Below, one piece after another: positions 26,968 through 35,388 of a DNA stretch of 64,000 nucleotides; positions within the stretch are counted from its first letter, which is position 1, and each line of letters starts with the position of its first letter. The position numbers were made by a program, and so were the translations under genes. Location: the NCBI RefSeq assembly GCF_001612635.1, contig NZ_BDAV01000007.1, forward strand, positions 310,001-374,000, written 5' to 3'. Origin of the DNA: Nocardia africana NBRC 100379. GTDB taxonomy: Bacteria > Actinomycetota > Actinomycetes > Mycobacteriales > Mycobacteriaceae. The notes beneath the pieces are model-generated. The model ran no database searches. It was not told the DNA's origin and saw only the letters and a program-made list of their open reading frames with translations.

Positions 26968-27327
26968 TCACCGGCAGCAATTGGGATCCAGGACGACACA
27001 CAGTGCCGCCAGCGCATCGCGGTTGGCGTGGTGCACGACATTCATTCCGACGCGACCGGATTCGACCAGCCCGGCCTTGCGGAGCTGACCGAGGTGATGG
27101 CTGACCGTCGATTCCGCCAGCCCCACCGCGGCGGCCAGGTCGCCGCCATTCTCCCCGGTGTCCGGACTCGCCAGCAGCAGCGACATCAGCTTCACCCGCA
27201 CCGGATCGGCGAGCGCTTTCAGCCGCAGCGCCACCTCCAGGGCCGCGGCGTCGTCGACCGGCCCGGCCGCCACCGGGGCGCAGCACACCGGGGCGGACAT
27301 GTCGATGACGGGAAGCGCTTTGGGCAT
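26968..27327 (-). CDS. arsR: ArsR/SmtB-family metalloregulator, arsenic type
   Basis: 119-residue winged-helix repressor. The DNA-binding helix is GLAESTVSHHLGQLRKAGLVESGRVG (about residues 69-94). Vicinal Cys15-Cys16 (VCCAPV) match the position used by Corynebacterium ArsR, but the third Cys of that site (around residue 55) is absent (SPDTGENGGD); instead there is Cys110 and a C-terminal LDPNCCR pair. A three-Cys As(III) or methylarsenite site built differently is therefore likely. TAGCAT lies 6 nt before the ATG at 27327 (leaderless type). Divergent from arsI, with paired palindromes between. Confidence 0.88.
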   Translation of the reverse strand: MPKALPVIDMSAPVCCAPVAAGPVDDAAALEVALRLKALADPVRVKLMSLLLASPDTGENGGDLAAAVGLAESTVSHHLGQLRKAGLVESGRVGMNVVHHANRDALAALCVVLDPNCCR

Positions 27328-27348
27328 ATTCCCATGCTACCGATGGGA

Positions 27349-27408
27349 TTGACATATGTCGAAAAGGTGGAGCAGACTCGGCACCGCCAACCTTTTCGAC
27401 ATATATCG
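27349..27408. promoter_or_regulatory. Paired ArsR-type operators and promoter in the arsR-arsI gap
   Basis: Two related palindromes centred on ACATATRT: TTGACATATGTCGAA (27349-27363) and TTCGACATATATCG (27395-27408). Together they also form one large inverted repeat, since CATATGTCGAAAAGGT on the left pairs with ACCTTTTCGACATAT on the right. The left box contains a TTGACA -35; a -10-like CAGACT is at 27373-27378. Spacing is about 45 bp. Binding of the ArsR dimer here would shut off arsI and possibly arsR. Confidence 0.65.
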
Positions 27409-27424
27409 CACCACGGAGGTTCTG

Positions 27425-27910
27425 ATGTCTCGCATCCAACTCGCCCTCAATGTCGACGACCTCGATCGAGCGGTGGCCTTCTACTCCACACTGTTCGACA
27501 CCGAGCCGGCCAAGCTCGAGCCCGGCTACGCCAACTTCGCCGTCGAGCAGCCGCCGCTGAAGCTCGTACTGCTCGAGAACACCGGCGCCGGCGGCACGAT
27601 CAATCACCTCGGAGTCGAGGTGGAAACCTCCGAACAGGTCCACGACGAGATCGCGCGATTGTCGCAGGCCGGATTGCCCACCGCGGTGCAGATGGGCACG
27701 ACCTGCTGTTTCGCCCAGCAGGACAAGGTATGGGTCACCGGCCCGCACGGCGAGAAATGGGAGGTCTACACGGTACTGGCCGACACCGGAACATTTGGCG
27801 ACGCACCGCAATTCGCGGACGGAAGCTCGGCCGTGCAGGCGTGCTGCGGGACCGCAGGCGAATCTCCGGCCGCGCCACCCTGCTGCGGCAGCGCCGCCTG
27901 CTGCCACTGA
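27425..27910 (+). CDS. arsI: ArsI-type organoarsenical C-As lyase (CadI-like)
   Basis: 161-residue VOC dioxygenase of the ArsI/CadI family. The VOC body is residues 1-125: LALNVDDLDRAVAFYSTLF, NHLGVEVETSEQV (metal His), then MGTTCCFAQQDKVWVTGPHGEKWEVYTVL with the vicinal Cys pair that binds trivalent arsenicals and the last metal ligand Glu. The tail (about 140-161) is a Cys-rich metal-binding extension with CC three times (ACCG, PPCCG, ACCH). ArsI cleaves the C-As bond of methylarsenite. GGAGG five bases before the ATG at 27425 fixes the start. Transporter and arsenate reductase genes are absent nearby. Confidence 0.9.
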   Translation: MSRIQLALNVDDLDRAVAFYSTLFDTEPAKLEPGYANFAVEQPPLKLVLLENTGAGGTINHLGVEVETSEQVHDEIARLSQAGLPTAVQMGTTCCFAQQDKVWVTGPHGEKWEVYTVLADTGTFGDAPQFADGSSAVQACCGTAGESPAAPPCCGSAACCH

Positions 27911-27985
27911 CCGTCCTCGCGCGGTTGCGCATGTTCACCCAGGCTTCGTTTGACGGCCGACGTCACGAGGCCGGCCGCGCGGCGG

Positions 27986-28831
27986 TCACGGTGCCAGCGA
28001 CTGCGTGCCCAGCACGATCGCCAGGTCGAGTCGGGCGGCGTCCTCGGTACCGGGTTCGGCGGTGTAGACGGAAATGCGCAGATCATCGAGAGTGACGAGC
28101 AGGGTGTCGCAGTCGAGGGTGATCAGGCCGACCGCCGGGTGGTCGATCGTCTTACGCCTCGACGGGTCCGGCGCGGGAGGTGGCGTCTCGGCGTTCCAGA
28201 GTCCGGTGAACCTCGGGCCCGCCGCGCTCAGGTCGCCGATCAGGCGCCGCAGGGTGCGGTCGGCGGGATAGCGCGAGGCGGTCAGGCGCAGGTCCGCCAC
28301 GAGCCGGGCCTCGTGCTGCGCCTGCTCCCGTTCGGAGTGCACGACCCGGGTCTGCATGCGAGTGATGTTGCGCCACACCGCATTACGCTCCACACCGCGC
28401 CACGACGTGGTATCGCCCATCAGCGCGTTGTACGGCGCGTTCGCCATCACGAGCGTCCAGCTCGCGTCGTAGACGACCACCGGGGTATGCGACAACCGGT
28501 CCAGCAGTCGTTGCACGCTCGCCGTGATCCGCGAGGGCACGACGTCCGGGCCGGGTGCGGCATGCCCGGCCAGCCGGTAGAGCAGGTCGCGTTCGGCATC
28601 GGACAGGCGCAGTGCCCGGGACAGTGACTCCACCACCTGTGCCGACGGTGCGGTCGCGCGCCCCTGTTCGAGTCGGGTGAGGTAGTCGGCGGAGATGCCG
28701 GCGAGCGCGGCCAGTTCCTCCCGGCGCAATCCGGCGGCCCGGCGCCGGGGACCCACCGGCACGCCGACGGCCTCGGGCGCCACCCGGTCGCGCCAGCGGC
28801 GCACCGTCCGGCCGAATTCCCACGCTTCCAC
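27986..28831 (-). CDS. XRE-family regulator with MmyB-like ligand domain
   Basis: 281-residue regulator. N-terminal helix-turn-helix (residues 22-75): RRRAAGLRREELAALAGISADYLTRLEQGRAT. The rest is the MmyB-like PAS-related domain: LLDRLSHTPVVVYDASWTLVMANAPYNALMGD and RLTASRYPADRTLRRLIGDL, ending LDCDTLLVTLDDLRISVYTAEPGT. The GTG at 28831 (MEAWEFGRTVRRWRD) matches family starts, with GGAGG just upstream though unusually close. These regulators usually control a divergent short-chain dehydrogenase, exactly the arrangement here, and bind fatty acids or other small ligands. Confidence 0.88.
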   Translation of the reverse strand: MEAWEFGRTVRRWRDRVAPEAVGVPVGPRRRAAGLRREELAALAGISADYLTRLEQGRATAPSAQVVESLSRALRLSDAERDLLYRLAGHAAPGPDVVPSRITASVQRLLDRLSHTPVVVYDASWTLVMANAPYNALMGDTTSWRGVERNAVWRNITRMQTRVVHSEREQAQHEARLVADLRLTASRYPADRTLRRLIGDLSAAGPRFTGLWNAETPPPAPDPSRRKTIDHPAVGLITLDCDTLLVTLDDLRISVYTAEPGTEDAARLDLAIVLGTQSLAP

Positions 28832-28934
28832 GTCCTCCAGTCTGCGCGAGCGTCCGCCGACTTGTCCTGGCCCTGGCAGTCCTACGACAACCGGACGACT
28901 GCCTACGGCCGGGCCCGGCGAGCACGCTGGGGAC

Positions 28935-29867
28935 ATGACCGAAACCGGAACTGTTCTCATCACCGGCCCGACCCGCAGCCTGGGCCGCGCCACCACGCTG
29001 GCCATGGCCGCCCGCCCGGACGGACAGCGTCCCGACCTCCTCCTGGTCGGCCGCGCCGGGCCGGATCTGACCGCGGTCGCCGACCAGGCCCGTGCGCGCG
29101 GCGCCCGCGTCCGCGAAATCGGTTGCGACCTGGCCGATCTCAGCGAGGTCCGCGCCGCCGCGACCACCGTGCGCGACCTTCTCTCCAGCGGTGCCGTGCG
29201 ACCACTGCGCGCGCTGATCGCCAACGCCGGCATCATGTCCGCCGACACCCGGCAGGCCACACCCGACGGTTACGAGACGACCTTCGCCGTCAACTATCTC
29301 GCCCACGCCCAGCTCATCGGCGATCTTCTCGACGCGTTCACCGCCCCGGCGCGGGTCGTCCTGCTCGGTTCGAACACCTATCACGCCAACTTCTGGCGCA
29401 GAATGCTCCACGTCGCCGAGGCCGACTGGGCCGATCCCGTCGAACTCGCTCGTCCGGCCACCGGAGAGCACGTCCCCGGCATGACCGCATCGGGCGTCGC
29501 GTACTCCAACGCCAAGCTGGCGATCCTCTACTACGCCCACGAACTGCAGCGCCACGCCGGCCGGGGAATCAACGTCTCGGTCTTCGAACCTGGCTGGATG
29601 CCCGGTACCGCGCTCGGCCGCGGCGCCCCCGCGCCGGTGCGAGCGATCAGCCGCGTCATCGGCCGGCTCCCCGGCGTATCGACCCCGCAACGCTCGGGAC
29701 CGCTGCTGGCCTCGCTGGCCCTCGACGACGAGTGGGCACACCTGCGCGACGGCGCGTTCGTGGTGAAGACCCGGCTCACCGAGGTGCAGCCGATCGCCCA
29801 CGACCGCGAGCGGGAGCGCCGCCTGTGGGAGGCGACGACCGAACTGCTGGACCGGGTGCGGGCGTAG
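28935..29867 (+). CDS. Short-chain dehydrogenase/reductase
   Basis: 310-residue SDR. Cofactor-binding TGPTRSLGRATT (residues 10-21, a variant of TGxxxGIG), CDLADLSEV, NAGIMSA and the active-site YSNAK (Tyr about 184) are seen, with a Ser expected in LLGSNTYH. It is longer than the classical 250 residues and resembles protochlorophyllide-reductase-like SDRs often paired with MmyB-type regulators. Divergent from the XRE regulator; GGGGAC precedes the ATG at 28935. The substrate is unknown. Confidence 0.88.
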   Translation: MTETGTVLITGPTRSLGRATTLAMAARPDGQRPDLLLVGRAGPDLTAVADQARARGARVREIGCDLADLSEVRAAATTVRDLLSSGAVRPLRALIANAGIMSADTRQATPDGYETTFAVNYLAHAQLIGDLLDAFTAPARVVLLGSNTYHANFWRRMLHVAEADWADPVELARPATGEHVPGMTASGVAYSNAKLAILYYAHELQRHAGRGINVSVFEPGWMPGTALGRGAPAPVRAISRVIGRLPGVSTPQRSGPLLASLALDDEWAHLRDGAFVVKTRLTEVQPIAHDRERERRLWEATTELLDRVRA

Positions 29868-29978
29868 CGTTCGCGCCCGGAATCCACGTCGGATGACAGG
29901 AAACACGTGGTGACCGGGGTTTCGTGGCGGATTCGCGCGGGTGCGGCGCGGGGTCCCGGCGGCGCCCGGCCCGGTCGG

Positions 29979-29984
29979 TAGTTT
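29979..29984 (+). promoter_or_regulatory. Leaderless-type -10 of the methyltransferase gene
   Basis: TAGTTT ends 7 nt before the ATG at 29992 and no Shine-Dalgarno is visible, the usual picture of a leaderless actinobacterial transcript. Confidence 0.5.
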
Positions 29985-29991
29985 GGCGAAC

Positions 29992-30870
29992 ATGCGTACC
30001 GACGAGGATTCCTGGGATATCAACACCGGTGTCGGATCCACGGCATTGTTCGTCGCGGCAGCTCGCGCACTGGGCGGACGCGCGGGCGACGCCCCGGCTC
30101 GGGACCCGCTCGCCGAGCTCTTCGTCTCTGCCGCGGGCGGCGAGTGGGCGGACCTGATGGCGGGACGACTATCCGAACATCCCTTGCTGACAACAGATTT
30201 CGGCATCCCGTTCCAGCAGCATCAACTCTTCCGGACCCGCTATCTCGACGACTACCTGGATGCCGCCGTGGCATCCGGAATCCGGCAGGTGGTCGTGCTC
30301 GCGGCGGGCCTGGACGCGCGGGCCTATCGACTGCCGTCGCTGGCAGGCTGCACCGTCTACGAACTGGATCGGCCGCAGATTCTCGAGTACAAGCGCGAGA
30401 CCCTCGCGGAAGCCGGGCGCGAACCGATCGCGGATCGGCGGGAGGTCGCGGTCGATCTGCGGGGCGACTGGCCGAAAGCTCTGCGCGACAGCGGCTTCGA
30501 CTCCGACCGGCCGACCGCATGGTTGATCGAGGGTCTGCTGATCTACCTGACACCCGCCGCCCAGGACCGGCTGTTCGACACCGTCCACTCGCTCAGCGCA
30601 TCCGGCAGCCGAGCCGGCGTCGAACAGATGGATCCCCTGCCCACCGAGGAGGCCGAAGCCCTGGCAGCGGATGGAGAGTCCGGCTCGGAGTGGGTGAAGT
30701 TGATCTACAACGAGCCACGCAGCGAGGCCACCGCCTGGTTCACCGACCGCGGATGGAGCGGTGAGCGCATCTACCTTCCCGCCTACATCCGCAGCCTCGG
30801 CTACACCCCGGCGGGCCCCGACGGACGCCAGCAGTCACTGATCAATCTGGCGACCGTCACCCGGCCGTGA
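29992..30870 (+). CDS. SAM-dependent methyltransferase (TIGR00027/LCM-like)
   Basis: 292-residue class I methyltransferase of the large mycobacterial/nocardial TIGR00027 family (related to leucine carboxyl methyltransferase). Diagnostic segments are FRTRYLDDYLDAAVASGIRQVVVLAAGLDARAYRLP (SAM-binding glycine motif), TVYELDRPQILEYK, AVDLRGDWPKAL and WLIEGLLIYLTP. Such genes occur in many copies in mycolic-acid bacteria; M. tuberculosis has more than ten. The substrate is unknown. It converges with the GT39 gene, with an inverted repeat between. Confidence 0.92.
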   Translation: MRTDEDSWDINTGVGSTALFVAAARALGGRAGDAPARDPLAELFVSAAGGEWADLMAGRLSEHPLLTTDFGIPFQQHQLFRTRYLDDYLDAAVASGIRQVVVLAAGLDARAYRLPSLAGCTVYELDRPQILEYKRETLAEAGREPIADRREVAVDLRGDWPKALRDSGFDSDRPTAWLIEGLLIYLTPAAQDRLFDTVHSLSASGSRAGVEQMDPLPTEEAEALAADGESGSEWVKLIYNEPRSEATAWFTDRGWSGERIYLPAYIRSLGYTPAGPDGRQQSLINLATVTRP

Positions 30871-30926
30871 GACGTGTGCGACGACCGCGACCACGGAAGA
30901 CCACACCAGCGGCTGCATCGACGGTG

Positions 30927-30970
30927 AACCGGCTCGAGGGGCAACAGGTTCGTCGCCCACCGAGCCGGTT
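30927..30970. terminator. Inverted repeat between convergent methyltransferase and GT39 genes
   Basis: AACCGGCTCG (30927-30936) and CGAGCCGGTT (30961-30970) pair perfectly over 10 bp with a 24-nt loop, followed on the + strand by TTCGCGTTCTTCC. A bidirectional terminator is likely; the long loop makes this less certain. Confidence 0.5.
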
Positions 30971-30981
30971 TCGCGTTCTTC

Positions 30982-33054
30982 CTACCCTCGGTATCCACTC
31001 AGGTTGTAGACCGTGACGTTGCCGATGCGCTGGGCGGGGAAGGTGGCCGTCACCCACGTGGTGATGTCGGCATGCTGGTTGCGGCCGAAACCGCCTGGGC
31101 CGCCGGTGTTCTCGGTGATATCCGGCTGCGGCTGCCCCGGCGCGCTTCCGGGTGTCGCATGTTCCCTGCCCGAGGTCGCCCCCTCGGCACGTCCGGTCGT
31201 GCCCGGATTCCGGTTTCCGTTCGCGGACTGGTCATGTGTATCCGCCGGACCTTGGTCACGGCCGTCGGCCTGCACGATGTAGTAGGCGATCGTGCCGTCC
31301 TTCACGTCGGCCTGGAACTGCGCCAGCGTCGGCACCGGGTCACTGCCGGAGAAACCGCCGATCGCCATGACCGGTCTGCCGCTGTCCACTTCTAGCGCGG
31401 CGGCCGCGGACGAACCGTTGGTGGCCGCCGCCCAGGTCGCAGTCGTCGCCCGCAGCATCGCCGAGAGCTGCGGATCCGGACGGGTCTGGCCGAAGCCGCC
31501 GCGCCCGCTCGCCTGCGCCGGGCCGACGGTCGGTCCGCCACCGGAGTGTGCGGTCGCGACGGTGGCGAACGAGTAGGCCACACTGCCGGCCAGGCCACCG
31601 ATCAGGCCGGCCGTCAGCACGACGGCCGCGAGGCGGCGATGTGCCGCATAAGTCCAGGGCACTGCCAGCAGCACCGCGGCAACCAGCGTCACCGGCAGAA
31701 TCACCCAGCCCAGTTCCGGATGCCAGGCGCTGTTGCGGTGCAGCAGAACGACACTCCACACCCCCGTCACCACCACCAGTGCGGACGCGCCGAATCGGCC
31801 GAAGGCGGTGTGTCGCCGATTCCACAGCTCGGCGACACCGACGGCGAACATTCCGGCGACCGCCGGGGCGATCGAGAGGCAGTAGTACGGATGCACCATG
31901 CCGTTCATGTAGCTGAGCACGCCGCCGTCGATGACGATCCAGCCGCCGAACACGATGGCCGCCGCACGCATCCGGTCGGTGCGCGGCGCGCGGCCACGCG
32001 AGATGAGAACCAGCACCATCGCCAGCAGCGCGGCCGGCAGCAACCACCCGATCTCGACACAGAATTCCCCGGTGAACAACCGCTGCACACCGTGCACCTG
32101 CCCGCCGAAACCACCGAATCCGTTGTGCGGGGCCGCGTGCGCCGCCGCGGCCGCCTGCGCCGCAGCCGCGGGATCGTGGGCCGGCGCTCCCCCGCCACCG
32201 TGATCGCGGCCGAGCACCCGGGCGAAACCGTTGTATCCGAGCACCAGATTCATGAAGTTGTTGTCGGTCGACCCGGCGAGATACGGGCGGCTCGAGGCCG
32301 GCCACCAGAGCGTGAGCAGCACATACCAGCCACTGGACACCAGCAATGCGGCGAGTCCGCCGAGCAGGTGCAGCAGGCGGGTGCGCAGCGATGCCGGAGC
32401 GGCCAGCAGGTAGGCCACCCCCAGCGCGGGCAGCACCATCAGCCCCTCGAGCATCTTCGCCAGGAACGCGAAGCCCAGCGCCGCACCGGCCAGCATCACC
32501 CAGGTCGTGGACGCGCGGTCCAGTGCCCGCACGGTGGCGTAGGCCGCGGCGGTCATGAGCAGCACCATGACCGCGTCCGGATTGTTGAACCGGAACATCA
32601 ACGCGGCCACCGGTGTCAGCGCCAGCGCCGCACCCGCGAGCATCGCCGTCCAGTGGTTGTTCGTGATCCGCCGGACCGCGCCGTAGAGCAGCGCGACCGC
32701 GGCCACGGCCATCAACGCCTGCGGAACGAGCATGCTCGCGCTGGAGAAGCCGAAGATGCGGCCGGACAACCCCATCACCCACTGCGATACGGGTGGCTTG
32801 TCGACGGTGATGAAGTTGGCCGGATCCAGCGAGCCGAACAGCATCGCCTCCCAGTTCTTCGATCCGGCCCAGGCGGCGCCGGCGTAGAACTGGTTGCCCA
32901 TCCCGTTGACGGTGATGTTCCACAGGTACATCACCGCCGTCGCGATCAGCAGCACCGCCAGACCGGCCCGCTCGACGCCGAATCTGTGGACGGCGCCGGA
33001 TCGCGCGGGCTCGGGCGGTACCACCGGCGAATTCTGGAGGAGTGAGGTAGTCAC
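30982..33054 (-). CDS. Glycosyltransferase family 39 (ArnT/PMT-like) membrane protein
   Basis: 690-residue polytopic GT-C glycosyltransferase that would use polyprenyl-phosphate sugars on the outer face of the membrane. N-terminal catalytic loop: WAGSKNWEAMLFGSLDPANFITVDKPPVSQWVMGL (about residues 63-97), where an Asp-Lys-Pro-Pro motif follows helix 1. About 11-12 helices. A His/Ala/Gly-rich loop (about 285-315) and a long C-terminal soluble domain with a Gly/Gln/Pro-rich stretch (620-665) are typical of actinobacterial copies. GTG start at 33054. It may glycosylate envelope lipids or proteins; the acceptor is unknown. Confidence 0.9.
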   Translation of the reverse strand: MTTSLLQNSPVVPPEPARSGAVHRFGVERAGLAVLLIATAVMYLWNITVNGMGNQFYAGAAWAGSKNWEAMLFGSLDPANFITVDKPPVSQWVMGLSGRIFGFSSASMLVPQALMAVAAVALLYGAVRRITNNHWTAMLAGAALALTPVAALMFRFNNPDAVMVLLMTAAAYATVRALDRASTTWVMLAGAALGFAFLAKMLEGLMVLPALGVAYLLAAPASLRTRLLHLLGGLAALLVSSGWYVLLTLWWPASSRPYLAGSTDNNFMNLVLGYNGFARVLGRDHGGGGAPAHDPAAAAQAAAAAHAAPHNGFGGFGGQVHGVQRLFTGEFCVEIGWLLPAALLAMVLVLISRGRAPRTDRMRAAAIVFGGWIVIDGGVLSYMNGMVHPYYCLSIAPAVAGMFAVGVAELWNRRHTAFGRFGASALVVVTGVWSVVLLHRNSAWHPELGWVILPVTLVAAVLLAVPWTYAAHRRLAAVVLTAGLIGGLAGSVAYSFATVATAHSGGGPTVGPAQASGRGGFGQTRPDPQLSAMLRATTATWAAATNGSSAAAALEVDSGRPVMAIGGFSGSDPVPTLAQFQADVKDGTIAYYIVQADGRDQGPADTHDQSANGNRNPGTTGRAEGATSGREHATPGSAPGQPQPDITENTGGPGGFGRNQHADITTWVTATFPAQRIGNVTVYNLSGYRG

Positions 33055-33120
33055 GATGCCTATTGAGCCCGCGCAGCTCCACAGCTACCTGTGAGCGAGC
33101 AGTGAGGTTGCGATGAACGC

Positions 33121-33603
33121 CTAGCGGGCCGGCTTCTGCGCCGCACCCGCGACCGCTCGGCTTCGGGGGCGTTCACCGGGCACGAGCAGCGCGAGGACGG
33201 CGACGACCACCGCGCCGCCGAACAGGTACAACCCCCACGTGCCGGTGAGCAGGTGCTGATAGTCGTCGCGCAGCTGGGTGTCGAACCGCTGATTCAACCG
33301 CCAGGCCGGCACCACGAGCGCCGCGATTCCGGCCAGCACCGCCAGCCATCCCAGGATTCGTGAGCCGAACAGTCCCGCCAGCAGCATCACCAGGGCGACG
33401 AGCAGCAACACCACCGTGTAGGACGCGCGCAGCTGCGTCGCCTGGGCCTGCACCCCGTCCAGTGGGATTCCGGTGGCGAAGCCGTCGCGAATATCGACGA
33501 GCCGGATGTGGCGGGCCTGCACAACTCCGACGAACGGCCCGAATGCTCCGACCGCCATCACGACCCCACAGGCGAACAGCACCAGATGGACGACAGCGCG
33601 CAT
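33121..33603 (-). CDS. Hypothetical membrane protein (160 aa)
   Basis: 160-residue protein with four hydrophobic segments (about residues 5-27, 65-85, 88-105, 128-148) and an Arg-rich C-terminal tail. An extracytoplasmic loop lies between helices 1 and 2 (QARHIRLVDIRDGFATGIPLDG). I recognise no family. The ATG at 33603 gives a sensible first helix (AVVHLVLFACGVVMAVGAFGPFVG); the longer open frame upstream is Arg-rich shadow sequence. It lies 66 bp before the GT39 gene in the same direction, so it might share a transcript. Confidence 0.75.
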   Translation of the reverse strand: MRAVVHLVLFACGVVMAVGAFGPFVGVVQARHIRLVDIRDGFATGIPLDGVQAQATQLRASYTVVLLLVALVMLLAGLFGSRILGWLAVLAGIAALVVPAWRLNQRFDTQLRDDYQHLLTGTWGLYLFGGAVVVAVLALLVPGERPRSRAVAGAAQKPAR

Positions 33604-33686
33604 ACGTCCACGGTATTCCGGGCGGCGCGGCAATGCACCGACCCCGGCGCGATCGTCGTCGTGTCGCGACGGGACACGCCGACGGT

Positions 33687-34136
33687 TCAGGCGCCGGTGG
33701 TCGATCCGGGACGCACCACCATCAGCACCGCGACGATCGCCCACAGCAGGTTGAAGATTCCGGCCGACATGGCCAGGCGGGTGGCCGTGGCACCGATGTG
33801 GTCGGCTGCCACCGTCGTGAGGGCGGCGCGTTGGTCGGGCAGGATCATCGTGGCCAGAATCGCCGCGGCGGCAGCGGTGAGGGCGATCGAGGTGATCAGC
33901 CATCCGGTCCCGAGTACACCCAAGGCGGCGCCGGTGGCCAGCCCGAAGATCGGAACCGCGAGACCGACGGCCGCGTAGACGCGGCAAATGCGATGCAGCA
34001 CCCTGAGATTCGCGTCCGCATCGGTCGATCCGGCGGCCCGGCGCAGGGCCGGGGGAAACATGCTCGCGGCGACGGCAACCGGGCCGATCGCGATCACCGC
34101 GGCCAGAACATGCAGCGACAGCAGCGCTTTCGTCAC
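33687..34136 (-). CDS. Four-helix membrane protein (DUF2269-like)
   Basis: 149-residue protein with four predicted helices: LLSLHVLAAVIAIGPVAVAASMF, VYAAVGLAVPIFGLATGAALGVL, WLITSIALTAAAAAILATMIL and MSAGIFNLLWAIVAVLMVV. The His in the first helix and the layout resemble DUF2269/CopD-like membrane proteins, but this is a loose match. The start overlaps the stop of the upstream 105-residue gene by four bases, so they are translated together. Confidence 0.75.
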   Translation of the reverse strand: MTKALLSLHVLAAVIAIGPVAVAASMFPPALRRAAGSTDADANLRVLHRICRVYAAVGLAVPIFGLATGAALGVLGTGWLITSIALTAAAAAILATMILPDQRAALTTVAADHIGATATRLAMSAGIFNLLWAIVAVLMVVRPGSTTGA

Positions 34137-34450
34137 CGGACGCGCTCCGCTCCGCCGCGGCGCACACCGGTGACCTTCGACGCGGGCAGGCGTCCCGCCT
34201 TGGCAGTACCGGTGAGCGCGTCACCCTCGACGGTGACCGCGAACGCGAGATTCAATCGCATCGGTCTGGTGACGGCCTGATTCCAGGTCAGCCGATCACC
34301 GTCGAGCACGATGTCGCGAAGCGAAACCCGTTCGCCCGCACCGCTTGCCGTACCGACGAGGGTGCCGTCCTCGCGATGGATATCGAGTTCGACGGCAATC
34401 CTGCCGATCGGGGTGGAAATGGACAGATCCCACATGCCTTCGGCGGACAT
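34133..34450 (-). CDS. Hypothetical beta-rich protein (105 aa)
   Basis: 105-residue protein, mostly alternating hydrophobic/polar beta strands (WDLSISTPIGRIAVELDIHREDGTLVGTASGAGE ... LNLAFAVTVEGDALTGTAKAG), with no signal peptide or helix. The start at 34450 has GAGGAG upstream. Two related halves (DGTLVGTASG and GDALTGTAKA) suggest a small internal repeat, as in lipocalin-like or SRPBCC-distant folds. Function unknown. It sits between a DJ-1 protein gene (45 bp upstream) and a membrane protein with which it overlaps. Confidence 0.75.
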   Translation of the reverse strand: MSAEGMWDLSISTPIGRIAVELDIHREDGTLVGTASGAGERVSLRDIVLDGDRLTWNQAVTRPMRLNLAFAVTVEGDALTGTAKAGRLPASKVTGVRRGGAERVR

Positions 34451-34494
34451 GACGTAGTTGCTCCTCGGATGTGTCGTGGGTGAGCGGGGACGGA

Positions 34495-35187
34495 TCAGAC
34501 GGTGACGGGAACGGGTCCCTCGCGGCGCCAGACGATGCCGCGACGTTCGTGCGCGAACAGCCGCTCGACCGCATGGGCGACGCGCGGCCCGATCTCGCGT
34601 TCGAGCAGGTGGAGACCGAGGTCGAGGCCGGAGGTGACGCCGGCGCCGGTGACGAGATCGCCGTCGTCGACCACGCGCGCGTCCACGGCCTGCACGCCCG
34701 TGGCGTCGAGCAGATCCAGCCCCAGGTGGTGCGTGGTCGCCGGACGCCCCTCCAACAGTCCGGCCATGGCGAGAACCAGCGACCCACCACAGACGGCGGC
34801 AACAGTGATCCGCGGATTCGCCATCGCCGCGCGAAGCAGCTCGGGCAGTCCGGTGGTCAGGGTGCGGCCGAGCAGAACGGGGATCGATTCGTCGCGACGC
34901 CATTCGCCGGCGGCCCCGGCCTCCTGATCCGGCGCCTCCCCCGGCTCGCCGATACGGCCGGAGGCGCCGGGGACCAGCACCACACCGGGTCTCGCCGGAT
35001 CGAGTGCCGCGGTGGCGCGCAACGTGAGCCGGCCGGTGCCGCTCACCACCTCCCGCGGACCTTCCGCCGAGACCAGTTCGACGCTCACGCCACCGCCGGA
35101 TGCGGCCCCGCCGGCGTAGAACACCTCGTACGGGGCGATGACGTCCAGCGGATCGAACCCGTCGAACAGGACGATCTGAGCATGCAT
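34495..35187 (-). CDS. DJ-1/PfpI family protein
   Basis: 230-residue DJ-1/PfpI-superfamily protein similar to isonitrile hydratase-like and AraC-linked members. Start QIVLFDGFDPLDVIAPYEVF, then VVLVPGASGR, the nucleophile elbow ITVAAVCGGSLVLAMAGLL (Cys about 132), ATTHHLGLDLL and VTGAGVTSGLDLGLHLLE. An inserted acidic loop (GEPGEAPDQEAGAAGEW) is unusual. Divergent from the GlxA-type regulator, which has the same fold as its sensor. It probably heads an operon with the 34133-34450 and 33687-34136 genes. Confidence 0.88.
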   Translation of the reverse strand: MHAQIVLFDGFDPLDVIAPYEVFYAGGAASGGGVSVELVSAEGPREVVSGTGRLTLRATAALDPARPGVVLVPGASGRIGEPGEAPDQEAGAAGEWRRDESIPVLLGRTLTTGLPELLRAAMANPRITVAAVCGGSLVLAMAGLLEGRPATTHHLGLDLLDATGVQAVDARVVDDGDLVTGAGVTSGLDLGLHLLEREIGPRVAHAVERLFAHERRGIVWRREGPVPVTV

Positions 35188-35376
35188 GGGAATCCCTTCG
35201 AATCCGCCCGGCCGGCCCGGGCACGGCCCGACGGTATGCGGGCTGTCTCGCGGTTCCCAGTGGCGTTTTCGACAGGTTTCGACGGAAAAACGACATGGTC
35301 CACGAAAGCTGCTGCGACCTGGAAGAACCGATCGATTTCCGGCGCATCATGGCGAAGGTCACAGGTGTCGGCACGG

Positions 35377-35382
35377 TATGTT
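35377..35382 (+). promoter_or_regulatory. Leaderless-type -10 of the GlxA-type regulator gene
   Basis: TATGTT ends 6 nt before the ATG at 35389, with no ribosome-binding site. A divergent promoter for the DJ-1 gene should lie elsewhere in the same 200-bp gap. Confidence 0.5.
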
Positions 35383-35388
35383 CCAGCC

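Noticed and set aside
33121..34224. One 367-codon reverse-strand protein spanning two genes
   Set aside because: The N-terminal two thirds are an Arg-rich shadow; only the part after 33603 is a believable membrane protein, and another frame encodes the four-helix protein.
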